A DNA stretch of 64,000 nt from positions 310,001 to 374,000 of the forward strand of contig CANMQO010000004.1 of the NCBI GenBank assembly GCA_947500055.1, in the 5' to 3' direction. Of the stretch, positions 53,363-61,957 are shown in pieces. A program made the translations under genes and the position numbers. This DNA is from an uncultured Paracoccaceae bacterium. Its GTDB lineage: Bacteria > Pseudomonadota > Alphaproteobacteria > Rhodobacterales > Rhodobacteraceae. The notes beneath the pieces were generated by a model. The model searched no databases and was not told the origin of the DNA. It saw nothing but the letters and a program-made list of their open reading frames with translations. Each line of letters opens with the position of its first letter. Positions within the stretch are counted from its first letter, which is position 1.

Positions 53363-54871
53363 CTAGTTTCCATCGTTCTGAAACATCGTCGCATCCGCCG
53401 CCGCTTTGCGGATGGCGTTGGATTTATGCACGGTCTCCTGATACTCCGCCTCCGGGTCGCTGTCATAGACAACGCCGCCGCCTGCCTGAATATACAGCTT
53501 TTCGTCTTGCAACACGGCCGTGCGCAGGGCGATGCACATGTCCATGTCACCATTGGCGCTGAAATAGCCGCAACCGCCGCCATAGACGCCCCGTTTCTCC
53601 GGTTCTAGTTCATCAATAATTTCCATCGCCCGCACCTTTGGCGCGCCTGACACCGTGCCAGCAGGCATGCCTGCGAAAAACGCGCTGAGTGCGTCCTGAT
53701 CATCGGCCAGTTCGCCCACAACGTTCGAGACGATATGCATCACATGGCTATAGCGTTCGACGATGAATTTTTCGGTCGGGCGTACGGTGCCGATCTTGCT
53801 GACCTTGCCAGTATCATTGCGGCCCAGATCCAAAAGCATCAGGTGCTCGGCGAGTTCCTTCTTGTCCGCCATCAGGTCGGCTTCGTTTGCGTTGTCTTCC
53901 TCCACGGTTGCTCCGCGTGGTCTTGTGCCGGCAATGGGGCGGATCGTGACCTCTGATCCAAAAACACGGACAAGGATTTCGGGGCTGGCTCCGATCACCT
54001 GAAAGCCGCCGAAATTGAAAAAGAACATGAAGGGTGATGGGTTGGTGCGCCGCAATGACCGGTAAAGCGAGAAGGGCGGTTCGCGGAAATCCTGCGTCCA
54101 GCGCTGTGAGGGGACGACCTGAAAGATGTCGCCTGCCTTGATATATTCCTTTGCCTTCTCAACGGCTTGCAGGTAGTCCGCATGGTCGAAATTCGACACC
54201 GGTGGGGCGACCGGCGCTGGGGCGGCCAGCGCGCGGCCCGTGCCGGGCATCGGGCGTTCCAACGCGCGCTGCGCATCCATCACCCGTTCGGCGGCTTGCG
54301 CATAGGCGGCACGCGCCGGCAGATCGCCGTTCACATATGCCGGGGCCACAAGGATCACATCACCTTTCACCCCATCGAGCACCGCCACAACGGACGGGCG
54401 CATCATGACCGCATCGGGCAGGCCCAGCGGGTCAGGATTGATATCGGGCAGATGTTCGACCAGCCGGATCATGTCGTAGCCCAGATAGCCGAACAGCCCG
54501 GCAGAGGCTGCAGGCAGATCAGCGGGCAGATCGATCCGCGCCTCGGCCAGAAGGCTGCGCAGTGCGGTCAGCGGGTCATCATCCATATTGACCCAACCAT
54601 CATCATCGAACCGTGCCTGTCTGTTGACCCGCGATGATGTGCCCCGGCATTCCCAGATCAGATCAGGGTTCATGCCGATGATCGAATAGCGACCGCGTAT
54701 TTCGCCGCCTGTCACACTTTCCAGCATGAAGGCGTTTTTGCCCGCACCGGAAAGTTTCAACATCAACGAAACCGGCGTATCCAGATCGGCGGCGATGCGT
54801 GTATAGACAATCTGGTTTTCGCCCGCCTCATAACCGCGTGCGAAACTGTCGTAATCGGGCAAAAGCGCCAT
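53363..54871 (-). CDS. trpE: Anthranilate synthase component I
   Basis: TrpE uses chorismate and ammonia from TrpG to make anthranilate. Family blocks are GAGKNAFMLESVTGGEIRGRYSIIG near residue 43 (tryptophan feedback region LxES), SPFMFFFNFGGFQVIGASPEILVRV near 285, RPIAGTRPRG near 320, FIVERYSHVMHIVSNVVGEL near 378, and GTVSGAPKVRAMEII near 415. The length is 502 aa. It lies 7 bases downstream of ppiD on the same strand and away from trpGDC. No tryptophan-rich leader peptide or attenuator is visible before it. Confidence 0.96.
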   Translation of the reverse strand: MALLPDYDSFARGYEAGENQIVYTRIAADLDTPVSLMLKLSGAGKNAFMLESVTGGEIRGRYSIIGMNPDLIWECRGTSSRVNRQARFDDDGWVNMDDDPLTALRSLLAEARIDLPADLPAASAGLFGYLGYDMIRLVEHLPDINPDPLGLPDAVMMRPSVVAVLDGVKGDVILVAPAYVNGDLPARAAYAQAAERVMDAQRALERPMPGTGRALAAPAPVAPPVSNFDHADYLQAVEKAKEYIKAGDIFQVVPSQRWTQDFREPPFSLYRSLRRTNPSPFMFFFNFGGFQVIGASPEILVRVFGSEVTIRPIAGTRPRGATVEEDNANEADLMADKKELAEHLMLLDLGRNDTGKVSKIGTVRPTEKFIVERYSHVMHIVSNVVGELADDQDALSAFFAGMPAGTVSGAPKVRAMEIIDELEPEKRGVYGGGCGYFSANGDMDMCIALRTAVLQDEKLYIQAGGGVVYDSDPEAEYQETVHKSNAIRKAAADATMFQNDGN

Positions 54872-54878
54872 GACGGAC

Positions 54879-56720
54879 CTATCGGAACTGGGCGTTGACC
54901 GCGTTCACGGTTGCCTGGTTGATATTAAGTTCGGTGCGTTCCTGCACTGATGTGGCATAGGCGTCAAAGACGTCCTGCATGATCCCGGCGGCTGCATTTG
55001 CGGCAAGTTGTTCGCGTTGGGCTGCATTGGTTTCAGACGCCAGATCAGCGGGCGCAATATTGTCGAGCCGCAGGATAATTGCCTTGTCACCAGCGTCGAT
55101 CACCCGCACGTCGCTGACGGACATTTCAAACACCTGGTCGATGAAATCCACGGGCGTCCCTTCGACAAAACTGCGGCGGGTCAGGTCATTGTCAACCGTT
55201 GGTGCCAGCCCCAGCGTGTCAAAACCGGTCAGCGGTTCTATCGTTGCTGCAATCTCTTCCGCTTTGGCGAGAATGGCCTCCTGCCGGGCCTGCATCTGCC
55301 ACGCGGCTTTGACCGCATCGCGAACCGCATCAATCGGCTGCACCGTTGGCGGCGTGATTCCGTCCAACCGCAAGGCAAAGATACCACCGTCGGCCAGATC
55401 GTTGACTTCGGCAAAATCGCCTTCCTGCACCGTTCCCGCGGCTTGACGGAATGCATCATAAGCGGCGATGCCGTCGGTCACGTCGGCGGTCCAGTTGATC
55501 GTGCCCAGTTCCATATCCGTGCGCTCAGCCAGATCCTCCATGGTGGCACCACCGGCCAAAAGATCGATGATCTGATCGGTGCTGTCGTTGATCGCTTCGC
55601 GGGCGGCCTCTGCGGCGAGTTCATCGCGCAAGGCGGGTACGGCATCTTCCAGCGGCGTTTCCTGCGCGGCAAGAACGGCATTCATCCTAAAAAGGGCTGG
55701 GCCAAGACCGGCGTTGAAGGGGCCAAGAACGGCGCCGGGGTCTGCCGCAAAAACCGCATCGCCGGCATCGCCAAGGCTTTCGCGGTCGACGTCGCCCAGG
55801 TCGATATCTGACAAGCTCAACCCGCGTTCCACCACGAGATCCTCAAATGTGACCTCGCCTGCATCCAGACGCGCCATTGCGGCATCTGCATCCGCTTGGC
55901 TGATATAGACAAGCCGTTCGACCAGGCGCCGTTCGGGCTGAACAAACTCGGCGATTCGTTCCTGATACAGCTCTGCGACCTCGCTGTCTGACACGGTCAT
56001 CTGGTCCTGGATCATGATTGGTGTCAGCCAAGCATAGGTAATGTCGCGCGTTTCAGGCAGGGTGAATTCTTCTGGGTTGGCATCGTAATATGCCTGCTGA
56101 TCTGCCTCGGTCGCGCCGGGTACCGGCGCGGTCAGGGCTGTGTCGTCAATGCTGGCCCATGTAACGCTGCGCTGTTCGCCAAGGTATTTGACCAGCGTAT
56201 CGGCATAAGTCTCGGCCTCGGGGATTCCACCGACCACGGCGCCTTGCAAAAGGGTGCGGGCCACATCTTCGCGCAGGCTGTTCTCGAATTCGGCCTCGCT
56301 CTGGCCACTTTGCTGCAAGGCAAAGCGGTAGCTTTCGCGGTTGAATGTGCCGCCCGCCCCCTGAAATTGCGGAATTTCGCGCAGCCGGTCGAGGACGGTT
56401 TGGTCACCTGCTGAAATGCCCAGCTGCGACGCTTCATTGTCCAGCGTGCGGGTCAGGATCAACTGGTTGAGCGCGGCCTGATCGATGCCAAATGCCTGCG
56501 CCTGCTGGAACGAAATGGGTGCGCCGAACTGTGCGGAAAGCGAGCGGATCTGCTGGTTCAGGGCATTTTGATAGGCATTCACGCTGACGTCTTTTTCGCC
56601 GACGGTGCCGATATTGCGGATATTCCCGCTCAGCCCGCCAGAGCCGAAACCCGCAAGGCCCAACAGGATGAGGATCACAACAATCCAGACGCCGTATCGT
56701 TTGTTCTTTTTCTCAGCCAT
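54879..56720 (-). CDS. ppiD: Periplasmic peptidyl-prolyl isomerase PpiD-like (SurA N-terminal domain)
   Basis: An inner-membrane-anchored periplasmic chaperone, 613 aa. The anchor is VWIVVILILLGLAGFGSGG near residues 11-29. A SurA_N-like domain begins with IGTVGEKDVSVNAYQNALNQQIRSLSAQFG, and the PpiC-type parvulin domain is near residues 265-360 (VERLVYISQADADAAMARLDAGE...FEDLVVERGLSL). The C-terminal domain is a further helical pair. It helps exported proteins fold. It is followed 7 bases later by trpE, a pairing common in Rhodobacterales. Confidence 0.9.
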   Translation of the reverse strand: MAEKKNKRYGVWIVVILILLGLAGFGSGGLSGNIRNIGTVGEKDVSVNAYQNALNQQIRSLSAQFGAPISFQQAQAFGIDQAALNQLILTRTLDNEASQLGISAGDQTVLDRLREIPQFQGAGGTFNRESYRFALQQSGQSEAEFENSLREDVARTLLQGAVVGGIPEAETYADTLVKYLGEQRSVTWASIDDTALTAPVPGATEADQQAYYDANPEEFTLPETRDITYAWLTPIMIQDQMTVSDSEVAELYQERIAEFVQPERRLVERLVYISQADADAAMARLDAGEVTFEDLVVERGLSLSDIDLGDVDRESLGDAGDAVFAADPGAVLGPFNAGLGPALFRMNAVLAAQETPLEDAVPALRDELAAEAAREAINDSTDQIIDLLAGGATMEDLAERTDMELGTINWTADVTDGIAAYDAFRQAAGTVQEGDFAEVNDLADGGIFALRLDGITPPTVQPIDAVRDAVKAAWQMQARQEAILAKAEEIAATIEPLTGFDTLGLAPTVDNDLTRRSFVEGTPVDFIDQVFEMSVSDVRVIDAGDKAIILRLDNIAPADLASETNAAQREQLAANAAAGIMQDVFDAYATSVQERTELNINQATVNAVNAQFR

Positions 56721-56796
56721 TCAACCTGCCCGCTACTAGATTTACCCCGGCCTGGGGTGGCGCATGAATACGGGGCCGGGGGCAGGGGTGCAAGGG

Positions 56797-57972
56797 TCAG
56801 TAGCGCTGCTTTGCGAGCCTTTCAAACAGCGTCTTGACCCCCACCCGGTCGATATTGGCGAAGGCGACCCGGACCTGGCTTTCCCCGTCCGGAAATTCAT
56901 CAGGCATGAACATCGTACCGGGCAATAGAAGGACACCGGCATCGGCGACCAATTTCGGGGCCAGTTCAGCCGATGACATAGCAAACGGGTGTTGCAGATA
57001 AGCGAAATAGGCGCCGCATCCCATCAGTTTCCAACCCTGCTCGGCCAGCAAGGGGAAATGGTCAGAGATGGCGGCGCGGCGGTTAAGGATTTCATCGCGC
57101 TCCCCGGCCAGCCATTGCGCGAGGTTCTGCATGCCCCAAAGGGCGGCCCGCTGCCCCAGCTGGTTGGGGCAAATCGTAACCGTGTCGAGGAACTTCTCCA
57201 TCTCGGCCAGTTGTGCCGCATTCGCAATCACGGCACCGACCCGGTGCCCGGTGAGGCGGTAAGCCTTTGAAAAGGAATAAAGATGAATCAGAGTGTCGGA
57301 CCAATCGGGGTCGGCAAACAGATCATGTGGCGCGCCTGTGCGACTGTCAAAATCGCGGTAAGTCTCATCCACGATCAGGGCAATTCCATGTGTACGGGCA
57401 AGGTCAAAGAATGCCTTGAGCGTCTCCCCGGGATATTCAACGCCACAAGGGTTGTTTGGACTTACAAGGGCAATCGCCCGGGTGCGAGGGGTGATCAGTT
57501 TTGCCGCCTCTGCCGCATCGGGGATCATGCCTTCGCCAACCATCAATGGGCAGGTATTGACCCCGGACATATCCAGCCACATGCGGTGGTTGAAATAGTA
57601 GGGGATTGGCAGGATCACCTCATCCCCTTCATTGCAAAGGGACGCGATGACGGCAGCAAAGGCTTGGTTGCAGCCGGATGTTATCGCCACCTGGTCCGGG
57701 CTGATCTGACCACCATAATCTGCTGCCCATTGCGTGGCCAATGTTTCGCGTAAGGCAGGCAGGCCAAGCACAGGGCCGTAAAGATGTGCCTCTGCGTCAT
57801 TGACGACCATCTCGGCCATCGCGGCGCGCATTGGTGCAGGCGGCGGATCAACCGGGGCGGCCTGACTGACATTGAGCAAGGGGCGGTCAGTGGGATGCAC
57901 CACACCGTCAAGCCAGCGTCTTGCCTCCATCACCGGAGGTGCAAATGTGGTGGCCGTCCGTGATTGGGGCAT
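56797..57972 (-). CDS. Class I/II PLP-dependent aminotransferase
   Basis: An aspartate-aminotransferase-fold enzyme of 391 aa. GPVLGLPALRETLATQWAADYG near residue 67, ALVSPNNPCGVEYPGETL near 165, IVDETYRDF near 197, and the PLP lysine in YSFSKAYRLTGHRVG near 230 are typical. C-terminal QVRVAFANIDRVGVKTLF carries the substrate-carboxylate arginine. I start at MPQSRTATTF (ATG ending at 57972); an ATG 36 bases upstream adds a short stretch without a ribosome site. The substrate could be an aromatic or branched amino acid; not determinable from motifs. Confidence 0.88.
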   Translation of the reverse strand: MPQSRTATTFAPPVMEARRWLDGVVHPTDRPLLNVSQAAPVDPPPAPMRAAMAEMVVNDAEAHLYGPVLGLPALRETLATQWAADYGGQISPDQVAITSGCNQAFAAVIASLCNEGDEVILPIPYYFNHRMWLDMSGVNTCPLMVGEGMIPDAAEAAKLITPRTRAIALVSPNNPCGVEYPGETLKAFFDLARTHGIALIVDETYRDFDSRTGAPHDLFADPDWSDTLIHLYSFSKAYRLTGHRVGAVIANAAQLAEMEKFLDTVTICPNQLGQRAALWGMQNLAQWLAGERDEILNRRAAISDHFPLLAEQGWKLMGCGAYFAYLQHPFAMSSAELAPKLVADAGVLLLPGTMFMPDEFPDGESQVRVAFANIDRVGVKTLFERLAKQRY

Positions 57973-58020
57973 GGGATTTCCAGAATGAGCGGCTGCGCCG
58001 CATGACATTATTGAAGGGCG

Positions 58021-58527
58021 CTAGTCGTTCCCGCGGTATGGCTGCACGTATTGTAGCGCCATGTCCCATGGAAAAAAGATCCAGGTGTCCTGGCTGACCT
58101 CTGTGATGAACGTATCCACCTGCGGGCGCCCTTTTGGCTTGGCGTAGACCGTTGCGAAATGCGCTTTCGGGTACAGCGCGCGCACCAGTTCCAGCGTTTT
58201 GCCGCTATCAACCAGATCGTCGATGATCAGAATGCCTGTTCCGTCGCCCATCAGTTCTGCATCAGGGGCTTTCAGTACCTTCGCCTCTGACTGATCCTGA
58301 TGGTCATAGCTTTTGACGCTGATCGTATCGACAGTGCGAATGTCCAACTCCCGCGCCGCTATCATCGCAGGCGCCATGCCGCCACGTGTGATCGCCACCA
58401 CGCCCTTCCACGCCCCATTGTCAGGGCCTTGCCCGTCCAACCGCCAGGCCAGTGCCCGGCTGTCACGATGGATCTGGTCCCAACTGATGTGAAACCCTTT
58501 TTCATGGGGCAGGCGGGTGTCTGTCAT
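58021..58527 (-). CDS. gpt: Xanthine-guanine phosphoribosyltransferase
   Basis: A purine salvage enzyme of 168 aa that makes XMP or GMP from the base and PRPP. The PRPP-binding motif [19 protein letters not shown] is near residue 97, and [24 protein letters not shown] near 40 is the XGPRT-type loop with its arginine. I start at [15 protein letters not shown], with AAAGG 7 bases upstream. It is followed by the aminotransferase, 48 bases away. Purine salvage and fabI are otherwise unlinked. Confidence 0.92.
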   Translation of the reverse strand: MTDTRLPHEKGFHISWDQIHRDSRALAWRLDGQGPDNGAWKGVVAITRGGMAPAMIAARELDIRTVDTISVKSYDHQDQSEAKVLKAPDAELMGDGTGILIIDDLVDSGKTLELVRALYPKAHFATVYAKPKGRPQVDTFITEVSQDTWIFFPWDMALQYVQPYRGND

Positions 58528-58582
58528 GGTGTCACCTTTCAAATCGAAGGAGTTAAAACGTTGCGGCGCGAGGGCGCTGGGC

Positions 58583-59389
58583 CTATTCCTTGGTAATGTC
58601 GGGGGCATCGACCGCCTTCATCCCGACGACGTGATAACCGGCATCAACATGGAGCACTTCACCGGTCACCGCACTACCCAGATCGGACAGAAGATAGAGA
58701 GCGGATTTCCCGACCTCGTCCTGCGTCACGGTGCGCCGCAGCGGGCTGTTATATTCGTTCCATTTCATGATGAGCCGAAAATCGCCGATGCCGGACGCGG
58801 CGAGCGTTTTGATCGTACCCGCACTGATTGCATTGACGCGGATATTGTCTTTGCCCAGGTCCTCGGCGAGGTAGCGAACGGAGGCTTCAAGAGCTGCTTT
58901 TGCAACGCCCATGACGTTGTAATGCGGCATGACTTTTTCAGCGCCGTAATAGGTGAGCGTCAGGCAAGAACCACCTTCAGTCATCATCTTTTCAGCACGT
59001 TGTACGACTGCGGTGAAAGAGTAGACCGAGATGTCCATCGACATCTGGAAATTGGAACGGCTTGTATCAACGTAGCGACCGCGCAATTCAGATTTATCTG
59101 AAAAACCAATGGCATGCACGATAAAGTCTAACTTTCCCCAACGCTTCTCAAGCTCTGCAAAAAGCGCGTCGATTGAGCTTTCGTCGCCTACATCACATGG
59201 CAAAACAATATCGGAACCAACCGACGCAGCCAGGGGCTCCACCCGCTTTTTCAGGGCGTCACCCTGAAAGGAAAATGCAAGTTCAGCCCCCGCATCAGCG
59301 CAGGCTTTTGCGATGCCCCAGGCAATGGATTTATCGTTTGCCAGACCCATGATCAGGCCACGTTTGCCTTGCATCAGATTGCTGCTCAT
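58583..59389 (-). CDS. fabI: Enoyl-[acyl-carrier-protein] reductase, FabI type
   Basis: NADH-dependent reductase of fatty-acid elongation and the target of triclosan-type inhibitors, 268 aa. The N-terminal block is [36 protein letters not shown], and the catalytic Tyr and Lys are in [22 protein letters not shown] near residue 160. [22 protein letters not shown] precedes them. The C-terminal block is [26 protein letters not shown]. The start follows AAAGGACAC. It is divergent from pdxH, with a palindrome at 59476-59492 between. Confidence 0.95.
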   Translation of the reverse strand: MSSNLMQGKRGLIMGLANDKSIAWGIAKACADAGAELAFSFQGDALKKRVEPLAASVGSDIVLPCDVGDESSIDALFAELEKRWGKLDFIVHAIGFSDKSELRGRYVDTSRSNFQMSMDISVYSFTAVVQRAEKMMTEGGSCLTLTYYGAEKVMPHYNVMGVAKAALEASVRYLAEDLGKDNIRVNAISAGTIKTLAASGIGDFRLIMKWNEYNSPLRRTVTQDEVGKSALYLLSDLGSAVTGEVLHVDAGYHVVGMKAVDAPDITKE

Positions 59390-59475
59390 TTCATGTGTCC
59401 TTTGTCCCATTTAACGGTGTCAAAAGCGGTTTATGCCATTGCAATCAGGTCAGCAAGCTGTTGCCGAGTTAAGGT

Positions 59476-59492
59476 AAAGTGGTTGCCACTTT
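59476..59492. promoter_or_regulatory. Palindrome in the fabI-pdxH divergent region
   Basis: AAAGTGG and CCACTTT are perfect 7-base arms with a TTG centre. The element lies 49 bases upstream of pdxH and about 87 upstream of fabI, so it could affect either promoter. The regulator is unknown. Confidence 0.35.
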
Positions 59493-59540
59493 CTGGGATT
59501 GCCCATAACCGTTATCCGGGGGCGAAAACGAGGGTCGGCA

Positions 59541-60146
59541 ATGTCTGATCAGGACGGCATATTTGCGGGTGAAAACCCGTTCGTTATCGCGCAGGCTTGG
59601 CTGGATGAGGCCTCTGAAGTTGAACCCAACGACCCTAACGCAATTGCATTGGCGACGGTCGATGCAAACGACTTGCCCAATGTGCGCATGGTCCTATTGA
59701 AGGAGATTGAAGCCGAAGCGTTTGTTTTCTATAGTAATTATGAAAGCAAAAAGGCATCCGAGATTGCACATGCCGGGAAGGCAGCATTTGTCATGCACTG
59801 GAAATCCCTTGCGCGGCAAATTCGTGTGCGCGGTCTTGTCAGTAAAGAAGATGGGCCAATCGCAGATTCCTACTTCCGGTCCCGTTCACTCAAGAGTAGG
59901 CTTGGGGCTTGGGCGTCGCGGCAATCACAACCGCTGACCTCGCGTGCGTCACTGATGGCGGACGTTGCAAAAGTAACGATGCAGAAAGGGACGGACCCGG
60001 AACGTCCTCCCTTCTGGGGCGGGTATCGTATCGTTCCGTTGGAGATCGAGTTTTGGTCTGACGGACAATTTAGACTGCACGACCGGTTTCGGTGGTCGCG
60101 CGCAACGATTGATCATGACTGGGAAGTTACCCGATTGAATCCTTGA
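59541..60146 (+). CDS. pdxH: Pyridoxamine 5'-phosphate oxidase
   Basis: FMN enzyme that makes pyridoxal phosphate, 201 aa. FMN-contacting blocks are [30 protein letters not shown] near residue 50 and [21 protein letters not shown] near 85. The substrate loop is [14 protein letters not shown] near 120, and [25 protein letters not shown] is the C-terminal family block. I start at [10 protein letters not shown] (ATG 59541). It is divergent from fabI and followed by the double cold-shock gene after 116 bases. Confidence 0.96.
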   Translation: MSDQDGIFAGENPFVIAQAWLDEASEVEPNDPNAIALATVDANDLPNVRMVLLKEIEAEAFVFYSNYESKKASEIAHAGKAAFVMHWKSLARQIRVRGLVSKEDGPIADSYFRSRSLKSRLGAWASRQSQPLTSRASLMADVAKVTMQKGTDPERPPFWGGYRIVPLEIEFWSDGQFRLHDRFRWSRATIDHDWEVTRLNP

Positions 60147-60262
60147 ATTTCACGTATCGGGAAATGCAAGGCCTTGATCTTTGAGGGATTTTCTGGTCGT
60201 GATCGGAAGCAGAAGAAACGGTGTTATCCAGTAAAAACGGGTGCCACTTAGGGGAATACAAG

Positions 60263-60790
60263 ATGAATACGCAGGACACCGCCGGTCAGCGGCAGGTGAA
60301 TGGCCAGGTAAAATGGTTCGATCCGACGAAGGGGTTCGGGTTTGTTGTGGCTGATCTTGGTGGCCCCGACATCCTTTTACATGCCAATGTCTTGCGGAAT
60401 TTTGGGCAGGGCTCTGTTGTTGACGGCTCGAGCATTGAAATTCTTGTGCAGGATACACAGCGTGGTTTGCAGGCCACCCAAGTGCTGTCGATCACACCGC
60501 CGCAGGCAGACACGTCGGTCCCGCTTCGGGACATGATGGAGTTCACGCCGGAAGATATATCAAAGCGGCCGATTGAGCCTGCGCGGGTAAAGTGGTTCGA
60601 TAAGGCCAAGGGATTTGGCTTCGCCAATATCTTTGGCAATGATGAAGATGTCTTTATCCATGTTGAGGTTCTGCGCCGCTCCGGCCTGTCTGACCTGCAG
60701 TCGGGCGAGGCCGTGGGACTGCGTCTTGTCGACGGCGAACGTGGCCGCATGGCGATTGAGGTCGTGGGCTGGGAAGCTGCAGTCAAGTGA
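60263..60790 (+). CDS. Double cold-shock-domain protein, 175 aa
   Basis: Two tandem OB-type cold-shock domains bind single-stranded RNA or DNA. Each has the RNP-1-like motif: the first is GQVKWFDPTKGFGFVVAD at residues 13-30 with DILLHANVLRN, and the second is ARVKWFDKAKGFGFANIFG near 111 with EDVFIHVEVLRR. Double-domain Csps are a known alphaproteobacterial type. I start at ATG 60263 (MNTQDTAGQ) after AGGGGAATAC. Its last codon overlaps the downstream GTG start by 4 bases, so the DUF192 gene is coupled. Confidence 0.93.
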   Translation: MNTQDTAGQRQVNGQVKWFDPTKGFGFVVADLGGPDILLHANVLRNFGQGSVVDGSSIEILVQDTQRGLQATQVLSITPPQADTSVPLRDMMEFTPEDISKRPIEPARVKWFDKAKGFGFANIFGNDEDVFIHVEVLRRSGLSDLQSGEAVGLRLVDGERGRMAIEVVGWEAAVK

Positions 60791-61263
60791 AGAGCGTTTT
60801 GGCGATTGCGCTGTTTGGGCTGGGTGCTAACCCGGCCTGGGCGTTATGCGCGGAAGACAAAGTGTCGGTTTTTGGCGACTGGGGACAGGCGACATTCACA
60901 ATTGAACTGGCCGATGATCCCCAAGAGCGATCAAAGGGCCTGATGTTTGTGGAACAGATGGCGACGCTTGAGGGCATGTTGTTCATCTATGAAGAGCCGC
61001 AAAGCGTCAGTTTCTGGATGAAGAATACATTGATCCCGTTGGATATGCTCTTTGTCGGTCCAACAGGCGAGGTGCTGAACGTTCATGAAAACGCCGTGCC
61101 AGGTGATCTGACCGCTATCCCGGGCGGCGATGGCGTGTTGGCCGTGCTTGAGATTAATGGTGGGCTTGCCGCCCGTCTTGGGATCGCAGCTGGGGATGTT
61201 TTGCAGCACCCGCGCTTTGGAAACGACGCTATCCTGCCTTGTGAACAAACTTCGGAAAGTTAG
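60787..61263 (+). CDS. Secreted DUF192 protein, 158 aa
   Basis: The start is GTG 60787, overlapping the Csp stop (GTGA). A signal peptide (KSVLAIALFGLGANPAWA) is followed by LCAEDKVSVFGDWGQATFTIELADDPQERSKGLM, and SFWMKNTLIPLDMLFVGPTGEVLNVHENAVPGDLT near residues 79-108 is the DUF192 signature. The family, sometimes called UPF0127, has unknown function and a small beta fold, with proposals of a stress role. It is followed by tRNA-Pro after 44 bases. Confidence 0.9.
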   Translation: MKSVLAIALFGLGANPAWALCAEDKVSVFGDWGQATFTIELADDPQERSKGLMFVEQMATLEGMLFIYEEPQSVSFWMKNTLIPLDMLFVGPTGEVLNVHENAVPGDLTAIPGGDGVLAVLEINGGLAARLGIAAGDVLQHPRFGNDAILPCEQTSES

Positions 61264-61307
61264 GGCTTTTCAAATCAGTTTTGGGGGGCTAAAGACACGC
61301 CATGGTT

Positions 61308-61384
61308 CGGGGCGTAGCGCAGCCTGGTAGCGCATCTGTTTTGGGAACAGAGGGTCGGGAGTTCGAATCTCTCCGCCCCGACCA
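61308..61384 (+). tRNA. tRNA-Pro (anticodon UGG)
   Basis: A complete cloverleaf with encoded CCA. The acceptor pairs CGGGGCG (61308-61314) with CGCCCCG (61374-61380), A73 and CCA follow, the D arm holds GCGCAGCCTGGTAGCGC, and the anticodon arm TCTGT-TTTGGGA-ACAGA gives UGG. The T loop is GTTCGAATC. Confidence 0.95.
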
Positions 61385-61405
61385 CTTAACGAAACTGGAA
61401 AATGA

Positions 61406-61436
61406 GCCGCCGATTCGGCGGTTTATTTGTTTCTGA
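61406..61436 (+). terminator. Terminator after tRNA-Pro
   Basis: GCCGCC-GATT-CGGCGG is a compact stem and is followed by TTTATTTGTTT, an intrinsic terminator 22 bases after the tRNA. Confidence 0.7.
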
Positions 61437-61477
61437 ACGGTGACGGCACGAGGCGACCTCCCTGTCTCAGGTCGATC

Positions 61478-61492
61478 TTAATTCTTTGTTAA
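61478..61492. promoter_or_regulatory. CtrA-type site TTAA-N7-TTAA
   Basis: TTAATTCTTTGTTAA fits the full CtrA site, with a further TTAA at 61499-61502. CtrA is a response regulator of the alphaproteobacterial cell cycle and, in Rhodobacterales, of motility and gene transfer agents. Confidence 0.55.
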
Positions 61493-61603
61493 ACTTACTT
61501 AATTGTTCGGCGAGTTGGCCGGGGTCCCTCAACCAGTAAGTGAACCAATGTCGCTAAGTGGGCCGAACTAATGGCTTTCTCGAAATCGTGATAAATCGTG
61601 TGT

Positions 61604-61612
61604 TGTGGATAA
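61604..61612 (-). promoter_or_regulatory. DnaA box upstream of nrdJ
   Basis: TGTGGATAA is a perfect complement of TTATCCACA, the 9-base DnaA box. DnaA controls ribonucleotide reductase genes in several bacteria, including Caulobacter. Confidence 0.6.
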
Positions 61613-61719
61613 ACCGGTGCATGAATCACAAGCAGCACCCGTCACCCATTCAGGCGCAAATCCGTCAAGGATTTTAATCGACATTTAGTGTTAAAATTCC
61701 GTTGACCCCCTAGGGCTAG

Positions 61720-61766
61720 ATGCGTCAAGTTGTGCGGGCCGATGATCACGACACAATATGTGGTAG
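61720..61766. promoter_or_regulatory. NrdR box pair upstream of nrdJ
   Basis: ACACAATATGTGGTAG at 61751-61766 matches the NrdR box ACACWATATNTWGTGT at 13 of 16 positions. A weaker copy (ATGCGTCAAGTTGTGC) lies exactly 31 bases upstream, the usual three-turn spacing of paired NrdR boxes. NrdR represses ribonucleotide reductase genes when dATP is high. Confidence 0.55.
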
Positions 61767-61957
61767 CGGCGCGGGGACAGTTTCAGTTGGCGGGCGCAAT
61801 CTAAATGACAGCGTCACTTCAAGACCGGGTCTTTTGACCGGGCTGGTGCAATGCGGCCTGAAACTATCGCGAGAACGAATTTATTGCGCCGCCCAAGCGG
61901 CACATGACAGGTCATACGCCGCAACGACGGCAAGCGAAAGAAATAGGGGCAGTAACG

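Larger units (their letters stand above)
61437..61957. other. nrdJ upstream regulatory region, no gene seen
   Basis: About 520 bases without a convincing reading frame, holding CtrA-like, DnaA-like and NrdR-like sites described separately. A possible promoter is TTGACC at 61702-61707 with TCAAGT 17 bases later. The leader contains long-range arms AGTTTCAG (61779-61786) and CTGAAACT (61858-61865), and a local AAGACC-G-GGTCTT palindrome near 61830, so the transcript may be structured. I could not match a cobalamin riboswitch core. Confidence 0.5.

Noticed and set aside
61779..61957. Cobalamin riboswitch in the nrdJ leader
   Set aside because: The leader has long-range pairing, and B12 control would be attractive, but I could not find the B12-box consensus or the other core elements. 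Only general secondary structure is supported.
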